Below, piece by piece: positions 34,301 through 43,045 of a DNA stretch of 64,000 nt. This DNA is from Rutpela maculata (lineage: Eukaryota; Arthropoda; Insecta; Coleoptera; Cerambycidae): positions 12,997,821 to 13,061,820 of the forward strand of contig OW386291.2 of assembly GCA_936432065.2 (NCBI GenBank), read 5' to 3'. How positions within the stretch are numbered: the first letter of the stretch is position 1; each line of letters begins with the position of its first letter. Below the pieces are notes generated by a model that worked only from the letters and a program-made list of their open reading frames with translations, did no database searches and had not been told where the DNA came from. The translations under genes and the position numbers were made by a program.

Positions 34301-34822
34301 CTTGAAAGAGTCAAAGAGATTCGTAAAAATCAAACAAATTACCAATGGCGTTACGCGCCCAAAGTGGCGGTAACGCCGGTCGTATATAAAGTGGGAGATA
34401 TGGTAATGACTAAAAGGATCAGGAAGGATCATACCTTCACACCGTCGTGGAGTGGGCCACACAAGGTTTTAAAGAGATTGTCCAATGAAGTTTACCTCAT
34501 TCACAAGGGGGTAACTTCGACGAGATTACATGTCGATGCCATCAGGCCGGCACCTAAGGGAGACCCCGATGTTGAATTGGAATTGTCTGAAGAATCAGAA
34601 GATAGTCCGGATGAAATTCATCTTAGTGACGACGCTTCCTCATCAGACAATGAGATCGCGCCCAGGTCAGAGCGACGTAGCGATACCACACTAGTTCAAA
34701 TCAATGTTCCCGCAAGTGCTCAAGATGAGCCGGATGTAATAAGTCGAGATCCCGAAGATGCTCGAGATGAGCCAGATATAGAAGAGTCACCTCTAGATAT
34801 TTCTGAGGTCGACCACGGCTAA
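31349..34822 (+). CDS. pol: Pol polyprotein: protease, reverse transcriptase, RNase H, integrase
   Basis: About 1,157 codons from the slip site. Protease: LLDTGSTRNII (Asp near residue 60) and ILGAPF. Reverse transcriptase: IDYRHLNE, FTVLDLKSGYWQIP, FGLKTAPCTFQKFM and catalytic YLDD (residue 370, 32456-32467). RNase H: LQTDASL (Asp 519), NELECL, KTDNRALLW, LADYLSRNP. Integrase: H2C2 finger (33566-33694), then D (33779), D (33962) and E (34067, 35 positions after the second D) in NPIERR. A GPY/F-like block (WSGPHKVLKRLSNEVYLIH) and acidic tail end the protein; no chromodomain is seen. It copies element RNA into DNA and integrates it. No disabling mutation was found. It has no ATG of its own and depends on frameshifting. 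Confidence 0.95.
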   Translation, partial: FKLKNFDDLPDLNYLFKDQEVNLSPHRFTTLESINQTNDAFPLPRIKIIINNRAVNALLDTGSTRNIIQPKFLNDIDQLTAPQTFVMACGDGLVESLGTTTINVNVLDVPFQTTFQVIQNLNEELILGAPFLYAHNVVFDYQRKCVYVGTEERITVFWNQAAHQARKQCRLPEELIIGNDNLKPLFEEFAELFTAVPTQATTVTTKHKIKVKDDRPFNIKPYPMSPSKKKVMYDQIEEMLKAGVIEPSTAQYSSPPIIIERPGKKPRFCIDYRHLNEVTEDEASVLPKIYESIKDLGNANIFTVLDLKSGYWQIPLEESSKNYSTFTTLDGASYRFNVMPFGLKTAPCTFQKFMARDVLTGYLHHFCKVYLDDIIIYSENIEQHVNHLRAVFERLRLHNLKVSPEKCVVATSSITYLGHQINANTTQPLEKHILQIQNYPAPTTRRQLQSFLGLCNWVREYIPNVAIITKPLTRLLSKDWRFKWNPEAQEAFILLKEVLNKPLGLHRPDFNKMFILQTDASLIGLSAVLYQLGDNDQKHIVSYASNTLSPTERKYHINELECLSVVNYIRKYKIYLADRPFIVKTDNRALLWLNKHKDEKTKFTRWSLLLQEYSFTIEHCPGKENILADYLSRNPQGPNVEADDEEERMYPPKFSYKERISVITTLELNDQVREAQTHSRDIQDQIERWNTLVRQADKTEAEVKFVNTRQVIGGTLWTRGENVIEKLYVPKRMVMRVISHFHDRPEVGHPGRDETVRIISGRYYFNNLSRLVNKYLNECIICNSVKSRQSQPKAPLRSHAPSHPFEVLSVDVIGPLQRTKDADNRYILMVEDVFSKWVEAKAFTQVSGKTIAQFIEEELVARYGVPRVIISDQGGHFNSGFYDTFCTRNNIERFFTAAYHQQANPIERRVQEAKKILKTLLYGSPNDEWDRHVSQMAYILRTRKNAATGHTPSFVVLGYELPQIGDWNMFAYRQERRNQADVPRLERVKEIRKNQTNYQWRYAPKVAVTPVVYKVGDMVMTKRIRKDHTFTPSWSGPHKVLKRLSNEVYLIHKGVTSTRLHVDAIRPAPKGDPDVELELSEESEDSPDEIHLSDDASSSDNEIAPRSERRSDTTLVQINVPASAQDEPDVISRDPEDARDEPDIEESPLDISEVDHG

Positions 34823-36109
34823 TAGCCGTTTTCGCTTTTTTTTATATTTTTTCTCAAAATTCTAAGTGGCGGTTTTGACCTATATGCGGTCAAATCGAAA
34901 ATTTAAAGTCTACTCCATGAGCAGACATGGAAAGACGGCGAACCCGACGCAAGAGCGCGATCCGGTAAGCCTAGCTTCTCAAGAGCGAGAGCCGCCAAGT
35001 TCGAGTAATGGACGTAGGCATAAGTACGAATCAGTACGAGTTTCGGAAGCTGTTTTTCTTATGCAAGAAGACAACTTCAATTTTAATCATTTTAAGTCAA
35101 CAAAATTAACGTATACCCCAAATGGAAACTACGAGTTTCAGAAGCCGTCCTTCGCTCAAGAAGACGCTTCAATTTTTTTTTTATACTTTTTTCACAAGTC
35201 GTGATGACCGCACGAGTATCGTAAGCCGATTCAATCTACCTTACGAAGTAGAAACTACGAGACGAGTTTCAGAAGCCATCCTTCGCTCAAGAAGACGCTT
35301 CAATTTTTTTTTTTACTTTTTTCACAAGTCGTGATGACCGCACGAGTATCGTAAGCCGATTTAATCTACCTTACGAAGGAGAAACTACGAGACGAGTTTC
35401 AGAAGCCGTTCTTCGCTCAAGAAGACGCTTCAATTTTTTTTTTTTTTATACTTTTTTCACAAAGTAGTGATGACCGCACGAGTATCGTAAGCCGATTCAA
35501 TCTACCTTACGAAGAACCAATTTCTAACCATTATAAGTTAACAAAATTCATGTTAGAAAAATATTTCATTAAAAACAACACATTGTGTTTGTTAGTCGAC
35601 GCGTTCCAGTCGACGACTTGCTAAAAAGTCAATCTAGTTGCAGAACTGCATTTTCCATGTGCAAAAATGGAAAGATGACCCAGCCTGTCGCAAGGGCGCG
35701 GCATGGTGAAGTCTGGAACTCAAAGGCGAGGACCGTCCAAGCTGCGGCATGGAGATATAGACAGCCTCTTCTAGAAAGGACCGAAGTTAAGCAAGAGCGA
35801 GACCAAGGCAAAAAAGCGAGTGCAACGAGTTAGTGAGAGTGGACGCTAATCAAAATTGTGCTACGCTTCGCTTCGCTTCGCACCTCGACGCGGGTGTAAT
35901 TAAGTTGATAAAAATGTTGTATCAACTTGTCGTATTGTTTAAAAAATGTATTTATTTTAAGTTAGATAGGCGAATCAGCCGTCTGCCCCAATTAAGGCCG
36001 TTATTTTTAAAAACATCTGTACCATAGGTCAGACCGTCAAATGAAGGCATACAGACATACAAGTGAATATGGAAATTAAAGGCAATCGATGAGTAGAAAA
36101 GATTCAACC
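34823..36109 (+). other. 3' untranslated region of the Gypsy element, no env
   Basis: Short open frames (34866-35204, 35585-35833) lack a signal peptide, transmembrane segment or envelope motif. They are built partly from tandem repeats. Segments near 34928 and 35668 (ATGGAAAGA-G-C...CGCAAG-GCGCG) resemble each other, so the region grew by duplication. Confidence 0.7.
35125..35514 (+). repeat. Three tandem copies of a 126-134-bp unit
   Basis: Units start GAAACTACGA at 35125, 35251 and 35381. Each contains TTCGCTCAAGAAGACGCTTC, a T-run of varying length and GTGATGACCGCACGAGTATC. Length differences come mainly from the T-run. A degenerate fourth copy may precede them at about 35030-35110. Confidence 0.9.
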
Positions 36110-36121
36110 AAAGGAGGGGAG
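36110..36121 (+). promoter_or_regulatory. Polypurine tract
   Basis: AAAGGAGGGGAG lies immediately before the 3' LTR, the expected plus-strand primer position. Confidence 0.9.
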
Positions 36122-38146
36122 TGTTGTAGAACTCTCCAAAATCGTCCTAAGTTGAAGACATAATCAAAATTCGACTTAGGCAAAAAATTTCATTTAAAGA
36201 CATTTTCGGGAGTCTGCAGAGGCGCAGATCAGTCCACAAGGACCGTTTTGGGTTCTATAAGGCGTTGGAAATGACCAGGCGAAAATTCGAAGGAACACCG
36301 AATTTTCACTTAGGAAAAATGTTTTTGGTTCAGAATATCAGAGTAGAAGTATATAATGACAAAGATTTATGAATAATAAACTTTTTCAAAGGTACCATAA
36401 ATTGGACTTTGAAAAATAATATTTTTGGAAGGGCGTCAAAATTTGGCCCAAGAATCGATTTATCGAAAGTACGCCAAAGTTTCACTTGCAGGCTAATTTT
36501 TCAAAACTGCGTTGAAATTTGGCTTGAAGATCGATTTTTCAAAAGTACGCCAAAATTTCACCCGCAGATTAACTTTTCAAAAGTACCTTGAAATTTGGCT
36601 TGAAAATCAATTTTTCAAAAGTACGCCAAAATTTCACCCGCGGATTAACTTTTCAAAAGTACCTTGAAATTTGGCTTGAAAATCGATTTTTCAAAAGTAC
36701 GCCAAAATTTCACCCGCAGATTAGTTTTTCAAAAGTACCTTGAAATTTGGCTCGAAAATCGATTTTTCAAAAGTACGCTAAAATTGGTCTTAAACTGGAT
36801 TTTTCAAAAGTACCACGAAGTCAGTTTAAAAAGTACCACGAAAATATACTTTAAATTATTTTTTATTTTTTATTCCTCAACCAAAGACATTGACCTTTGA
36901 GGTACGATCATTGAAAGCCCAATTCTAAAGTATGAGCATAAAATTTTAACGATGCACTGCATCCAAAAGGCAAAATAGAAGATTTTGTCAAAGCCGGCGT
37001 AGTGCCGATAAGCAAAAATTGATAAAAATCAATGCACATGTACAAGGCCGGTTTCTCGCATGGAAAGAGTTTGGATTGACCCAGCGGCTCGCAATTTGAT
37101 CGAGCGCGTTGAGTAGTCCAGACAAAGCGATGGTAGAAAAGCCAATAACGGGGCTTTTCAAATGACAAAGTTATAGAGGAAAACGCCTTGTGCATAAAAA
37201 TCCAAAAATTCAATTTTGCCTAATAGTCGCTCGAAGGTGAGACGCTGCCAAATCGATATTATTAATCGACTGTGATAAGGGTTAGTAAGTCGTGGACTGA
37301 TCGAACGCCACTCAACTTATGCAGTAATAAGTCCTCTGAATGTGTTTGAGTACGTGAATCTCCACGATACAAGAACTTTAAAGCTAGGTAGTCTCTAGCG
37401 AAACTAAATTCATTTAGTAAAACTTTTTTAAGTTAATTTCAGTCAGCCTTAATTATTCATTTACCCAGAGTCTGAAATGATTCTAAAAGCTCGCATTTTG
37501 ATTCTGAGAAGGTACGTATGAATCTTTTCTACCTAATCGATCGTTAGCGCGAGCGCTCTCGCTTGTATGGTCTGAAAGTCACTACCTTGATTGGGGAAGG
37601 CACGATTCTTTCTTGAGAATTTTGTATAACCAATTCTGTTAAATAAACGGATTCTTTGAACTAATATTTCTTAATTGATCTTGAGGCCTGTTGACGGCCT
37701 ATAATCCCTGGAACTTTCGTATAGAAAACCGGATGTGTCGAGTTAATTCGTATTAACGTTCGACCTTCTGGTTGTTTTACGGAGGTTCGATAGGGATTTT
37801 TTTATGCGTTTTTTGAGAAATATATTCCGTTATTAATGGACCAAAACGCGATTTTCGCGTACCAAAACTAATCCCTCCGCAGAGAAATTCTTCGGTTGGG
37901 ATTTTTTTATGCAAAAATTCAGGAAATTAAGAGGTGCCTAAACCCCTAACGAGGGAATTCGGGTCCAGAGAGAGCGTAGTTTCCGATCTGTGGTAGTGCA
38001 GCCTTGGTCCCGCTTTTCGGCTACCGAAGTCATCTTATCTCGAACCCGCCTGGGAGGTAGAAGAACGGGGTAATACGCGACTGGCGCCCCCTGAGAAATA
38101 AATTGGTGTCGCGTCATTTTGACGCCCGGTAGTGCGTTCTTCTACA
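36122..38146 (+). repeat. 3' LTR (2,025 bp)
   Basis: Offset from the 5' LTR by exactly 8,053 bp. I compared the two line by line and found no substitution or indel. Confidence 0.95.
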
Positions 38147-38150
38147 TTGG
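38147..38150. repeat. Target duplication TTGG, right
   Basis: Matches 28065-28068. Confidence 0.85.
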
Positions 38151-38580
38151 GTCCCTTCTTGGTACATATCCCCCACAGTACTTCATTGCGAAGGTTTCTA
38201 TCCTTTAATTGTTTTATCTCCTAGTTTTATGCATTTGCCTTAGCCTTATTATTTTTGCGAGCAGTTGGACGATGTCCACCAGGCTTTCTTCTATTGGCTT
38301 TTGTCTTGCCACATTTTAACTCCATATATCATCGTTGGCAGTATGACAACTTTTGACAGGCCCAATGGTGATTTTCTCGATAAACGATATAACTCTGTTA
38401 GCCGTTTAATTCCCTCCTTTACAGTTTGTCTCCTTTTCAGTTTGTTCGCCAGATATGTTCCTAGGTATTTCAATTTGCTCGTCGTTGTTTCGGATATAGT
38501 CCCCACTCGTTTTCACAGGGTTTTCATGGTGTTTGTGTGTGCCTGCCCAACTAGCACCAAAGTAACAGTAACTGAGATAG
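38151..38580 (-). pseudogene. LINE reverse transcriptase C-terminal relic, minus strand
   Basis: The minus-strand frame 38291-38506 reads SKLKYLGTYLANKLKRR...VVILPTMIYGVKMW, the KYLG and L-x-P-x-x-x-YG-x-x-W blocks found just after the RT catalytic core of many LINEs. Downstream on the same strand (about 38160-38210, another frame) NLRNEVLWGICTKKG continues the pattern. The copy is frameshifted. The Gypsy element lies next to or within it. Clade not assigned. Confidence 0.6.
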
Positions 38581-39640
38581 GAACCTTGAATGAGTAACTA
38601 ATCCGTATCCGTTACTAAATTTACGACTTTGATAAATCTATAGTCGCTGCCTCGTAGTTTTTAGCACTAGTGATTACTTTATAGTTATGTTACTTCCACG
38701 TAGCTTTTCATGTGCTTGGGGACGTCTTAGTTACCAGTGGGACGACCTTCGAGTTCTTAGAGTTTGAAGGTGAAAACGTGGTACTTACCAGTGACTAATT
38801 CGTATCACTGAAATGTCAGTTCAAAGTTGTATTCATTTTCAAGTAGCTTTGACAGTTGCCGCGACGTTTTGGGAATCTTCACTATCCGTTTAAAGTCGTG
38901 GAATTTGTAATATTTATTAGTGTTAACGACGTTACGGCTACCTTCAGAACAGAACTTCCCCGTGCACGGCTACTCCAAAGTGCGTATCACCCCTTAGTAA
39001 CCATGAAGTAAATTTCACCATCTGGTTCCTAATTTTGACCATAGATAGGAAAAGAGGCGATAAAGAGAGGAATATATTTTATGTTCCAAGCATGCGCGAG
39101 TTGTTAGTTGCACACTTCGTGTTCGTGATTCTCATGATCTGAAATACGTAACCTTGTGTTTATGCATGTCTCGTGAACTTTATTTTTTTCAAATTTGGGT
39201 TGTTTACCATTTTAAGTAATAACATACTTTTTTCCGCTGAATTTCATGCATTTTCCTTTTTTGTTCATCACAACTCGAATAATATCAAACATAGTTTCCA
39301 GCATTCCTCGTATTTTATATTTATATATTTTTCTCGTTATCGCTTCCTGAAGTTTCCCCTCTATCCTCTAGAGAGAAGTAGGAGTGCGTTCAGTTTAAAG
39401 TCGGACATACGGCAACACAAAACGGCGCGGCGGGAACTTTGCTGCGACTTTAAAGTGACGCTCCAGTCCCATTCGATACTTTGCAACAAATATAACTTTA
39501 AAGTTATATATTTGCAGTTCCCGTTACTATCCTCAAGTAGCAATTACTTTCTTGGCGAAAACGACTTCAAAGTGATTCTTTTTGAAATACGCCATTTTGA
39601 TGACCAAAACATATAAGCAGAAACCCTTAAGGTTATCTGA
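38581..39640. other. Non-coding stretch, one long but unsupported frame
   Basis: A 147-codon open frame at 39173-39616 has no motif I recognise, is rich in Phe/Ser/Ile as AT-rich chance frames are, and lacks supporting context. I do not call it a gene. Confidence 0.4.
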
Positions 39641-39718
39641 AATTCGCCCTATTTATGAAACTACTTAAATACTTGTATATTTGAATTGAAACATGATAAA
39701 TAAAGACATTATTATTAT
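39641..39718 (+). mobile_element. LINE 3' tail with (ATT)n end
   Basis: The segment ends GATAAATAAAGACATT and an ATT repeat. It matches in form the tails at 18.58 kb and 9.26 kb (minus). Only the 3' end is present; its left limit is uncertain. Confidence 0.45.
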
Positions 39719-39724
39719 TATTAC

Positions 39725-39725
39725 C

Positions 39726-39764
<39 letters not shown>

Positions 39765-39765
39765 G
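39725..39765. repeat. TAA microsatellite, left of the R4/Dong fragment
   Basis: A run of at least 12 ATA/TAA units. Confidence 0.9.
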
Positions 39766-39788
39766 ACCAAGTCATTGCCACCAAAAAT

Positions 39789-39825
39789 TACCTCAAGTAC
39801 ATCATGAGATGATGTACTTGAGGTA
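39789..39825. repeat. 17-bp stem, 3-nt loop hairpin at element 5' junction
   Basis: ACCTCAAGTACATCAT, loop GAG, ATGATGTACTTGAGGT. The right arm is the first coding sequence of the LINE fragment; the left arm is its inverted copy. Confidence 0.9.
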
Positions 39826-40408
39826 CCTGTGTAGAAGATGTCGCCAGCATTCCGAAACTATACAACATATTACGGGTGCTTGCCAGATGTTGGTAGCCAC
39901 CGAATATCTTGAGAGGCATAATCAAGTGGCAAAAATTGTACACCAAAGTTTAGCATGGCGACATGGCCTGGTAAGAGAAGAGGTTCCTTATTATCAGTAT
40001 GTACCCAGCGCGGTCTTGGAAAATGATGCTCACAAGCTGTACTGGGATCGATCAGTGCTGACGGACCGAACTATTATCCACAACAGGCCGGATATTATCC
40101 TGATCAACAAGGAAAAAAAGGAAACTTGGTTGATTGACGTAGGAATTCCTAACTGTCATAACATCCAAAATTACTTTGCTGAGAAGGAAAGGAAATACCA
40201 GAGACTCGGGCAAGAAATTCAACAAATGTGGCACCAAGAAACTGTAACTACAATCCCACTAATAATTTCAACGACCGGAGTAATTCCTAAAACGCTTACC
40301 AACAACCTAAGAAAGCTCGGTATTATAAACAAGATTGTAGCCCTCCAGAAAGCCGTGATACTATCCACTGCTTCAATCGTACGGTCATTTCTGAATTCAT
40401 CTATATAG
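39809..40408 (+). pseudogene. R4/Dong-type LINE: zinc finger and restriction-like endonuclease domain
   Basis: The 199-codon frame is the C-terminus of a non-LTR retrotransposon ORF of the restriction-like-endonuclease type (R2/R4 group). It has a CCHC finger (CRRC-x8-H-x4-C, within the first 27 residues), then KLYWDRSVLTDRTI, then HNRPDIILI and ETWLIDVGIPN, the RPD and D residues of a PD-(D/E)xK nuclease, and EKERKYQRLGQEI with the expected K/Y. The domain nicks target DNA for target-primed reverse transcription. The reverse transcriptase and everything upstream are missing, so the copy is 5' truncated, though this frame is undamaged. TAA microsatellites on both sides fit Dong-like targeting of TAA repeats. 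Confidence 0.8.
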
Positions 40409-40484
40409 AGTAATAGTAACAAACAAGTATCTTGCTATAGCCGATACTTGTTCCAGTACCCACGTTCAGTGGAGAATTTTAAAC

Positions 40485-40510
40485 CGATAATAATAATAAT
40501 AATAATAATA
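40485..40510. repeat. TAA microsatellite, right of the R4/Dong fragment
   Basis: At least seven TAA units lie 75 bp after the stop codon, i.e. just beyond a short 3' UTR. Confidence 0.9.
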
Positions 40511-40659
40511 GTGACGCCATTATTACAAGACATGAACCATAACAAATGACTTACAAATTTAATTTATCATCATTTCTGTATCAAATACAATAAATTAATG
40601 GATAAAAATTAGTTTCAAGTTCCAAAGAACAATAAAAAATAGCTTTTAGCCTAATTAAA

Positions 40660-41429
40660 TTAGTCCACCCGTCAGGTCATAAAAAAGACCTTACCCGGAA
40701 TTAAGTCGGGAAGTTTTGAAAGGCAGGTAGATTTGGATTTGGCATGTAGATTTAGGTATCTACAACTAAAATCCACATTTTGCACAAAGCAATAACTGCT
40801 GCCGGCATAGCCATATTGCCAAGATGACAGCCAAAAACACTTTTTTTGAAATATCTCCTTTACATTGGGTTTTAGAGTTAAAAGACTTATTACAAAAATG
40901 AAAGAAGAACAAATTTCCTACAAATTATTTCATATATATGTTCTTTGTAAAGAAAATAGTTTAGACACAACAGTCGATTAACGGTAAACATATTCATTTT
41001 ACTTTCCCTAATGATATGCTTAAGTTTATGAGTTTTAAATGAACATATAAGGTTATTGAATTCAATTTGGATTAGATATTATTTGCAAACCCTCTCAACT
41101 GAAATTCTACCTACTTCTTACCTGCGCCGCAGTGTGGTTAAAGCAAACCTCCGCTATACCTAAACCGTTGATTTTAGAGAAAACATACAAATGACATGTT
41201 TTATAGAAAATTTCCTACTCTTTTATTTTGATTGTAGAGCGAACGGTAACGGAGATATTTGAAAAAAAAACGTTTTTGGAGGCCATCTTGCCAACATGGC
41301 GGCTCGAGCGGCAGTGCTTGCTTTATGCAAAATGTGAATCTTAGTACTAGACAACTATCTCTAGAATTATACCAAATATTAAAACTTCCCGAGTTAATTC
41401 CACCTAAAACTACCTGACGGTTGGACTAA
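40660..41429. mobile_element. Foldback element with TTAGTCCA ends
   Basis: TTAGTCCACCCGTCAGGT at the left is mirrored at the right with one change. The arms continue with GGAATTAA-TCGGGAAGTTTT, ATTTTGCA-AAAGCA and a GCCATCTTGCCAA-type block for about 250-300 bp each. No coding frame is present. The target duplication is not clear. Confidence 0.75.
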
Positions 41430-43045
41430 ATATATAGTGTCATATTCTCGCAAGATGGTAAATATTTTAAATATATTTTAATTATGTTTGACAATAAAAT
41501 TGCATTTGTTTTAATTTTGACGCTTAGACTTTTTAGAAATAGTATAAGTTTTACTTTCTAATTTTACTCTTCTAATATTCTGTTTTCTGAGTTATGGAAA
41601 TGAACAAGAAACATGTATGAATGAAACATTTATGTTATTATACTTATGTATAATAAAATCAGTTGCAAGACAAAGCAGGCAACATTGATTTGAAAGAGTG
41701 GTGGGTGGTAAAGTTCGATGAAAGTTGCGGGTGGACGGCACCGCTACGGAACCACGACGTCACTGGAACGTAACCGATTAAGTTACGGGAACATGGCCGC
41801 AACGTTGCGGTCACCTAAATAATATTCCCCATTTTGGTCGTACACACGTAATGGGAATGTTCCCATCATATGCCTATGACTAGTGACAAAACACTTTAAA
41901 GTACCTACAATAGTCGTCGCTACGGTCCAGCAACTAATTGTGCTAGTTGTGTGGGTTGTTCTGCTTTCCTTCTAGCTGATGGCTTAGTACTCCATACAGG
42001 CAATTCCCGTCACCATAAATTTTTGTTGCACCAGTAGTTGACGTATCTTCGTTCCTGCGTTCTGTAATAGATCCATTCTTGTTGTTTTTCCTGAGATATT
42101 ATTCTCCTGAAAGAAATTTGTACAGCGTATATTTTCGCTGATGTGCTGGAAAAATTCAGTTTTGATACGATCAGTAATTTCCTGATTATGTCCACTTGAT
42201 TGGTGAAACACAGCGAGTTTGTTCTTCATTGTTTTGTCGCTTGTGAAATTTATTCCAGTGTCAAACAATGCGTTTTGTAAACGGCAATTTTTTTATGTGT
42301 TTCTGTTAAAAGCAGTACATTTTAATTAATACGTGGCGGGTCTCTGATTTGAACTGCATGATTAATTTTTTGCCTAGGCACGGAAATAATGGAGCTTTGT
42401 TGAATTTGCTTTATTTATATTTCGGCTTTTCATTCGCATGGCTTTCGAGACTGGAATAAATCGAAATTATAATATTCCATGTAAACAACAAAGAGCCCGT
42501 TCCGCTTCGGCGGAAATTTCTATTTGCATAAAAACAATAATAAAACCTGCATGTAAACACAATTAAATACATCGAGCTGCGATCATAATCCACATAACGA
42601 CAATTCGGACCAGTTGATTATTGATGAATAATGATAATGATAATTCCGCACAAAGCGATGAAACAGAAGAGCATTTCGAACGGTACGTGGTTTTCTCTTC
42701 CAGCCAAATATGCCATCGGGCGTTTCGCGTTAATTAATGGTTATTAGTATTCGTATCCCGATATCAATCAAACGTGCAACGTCAATACACTGACAGCGGC
42801 CGCGCAACGTTGCAAAGCTAATTCTATTGATGTACGCCTATAATTAACACATCGGTTGAAATTTCGACCAAATCAATCTAATTAGCTGGGTAATGTTTAA
42901 TGAAGCTCTGTGTTTAATATGCTCGATACGAGCTTATAAAATAATCAGATATCCAATAGTAGTAATATGATTTAAACCACCGCAGCTAAACAAACGATAA
43001 TTGGTAATGTATGACTTTTTCCATCCACTGACGCAAATGACTCCT
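41430..43045. other. Non-repetitive non-coding stretch
   Basis: No recognisable repeat. The 42300-43000 part is compositionally balanced and holds several TAATTA/TTAATTAA-type sites, so it could be a regulatory region; this is only an impression. A 94-codon minus-strand frame (41984-42268) matches nothing I know. Confidence 0.35.

Larger units (their letters stand above)
28069..38146 (+). mobile_element. Complete Ty3/Gypsy LTR retrotransposon
   Basis: The 10,078-bp unit has LTRs at both ends, a tRNA-Lys-type primer site, gag, pol (protease-RT-RNase H-integrase) and a polypurine tract, with a 4-bp TTGG target duplication. The domain order with integrase after RNase H identifies Ty3/Gypsy (Metaviridae). 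The two LTRs showed no difference in my comparison, and gag and pol are open, so the insertion is recent and may be competent. No env-like ORF is present in the 1.3 kb between pol and the 3' LTR. Confidence 0.95.

Noticed and set aside
34866..35833. Possible env gene downstream of pol
   Set aside because: Frames are short, built from tandem repeats, and have no signal peptide, transmembrane segment or envelope motif.
39173..39616. 147-codon open frame
   Set aside because: No recognisable motif; composition is typical of AT-rich chance frames; no splice or promoter support.
41984..42268. 94-codon minus-strand frame
   Set aside because: No motif and no splice context; overlapped by another frame of similar length on the same strand.
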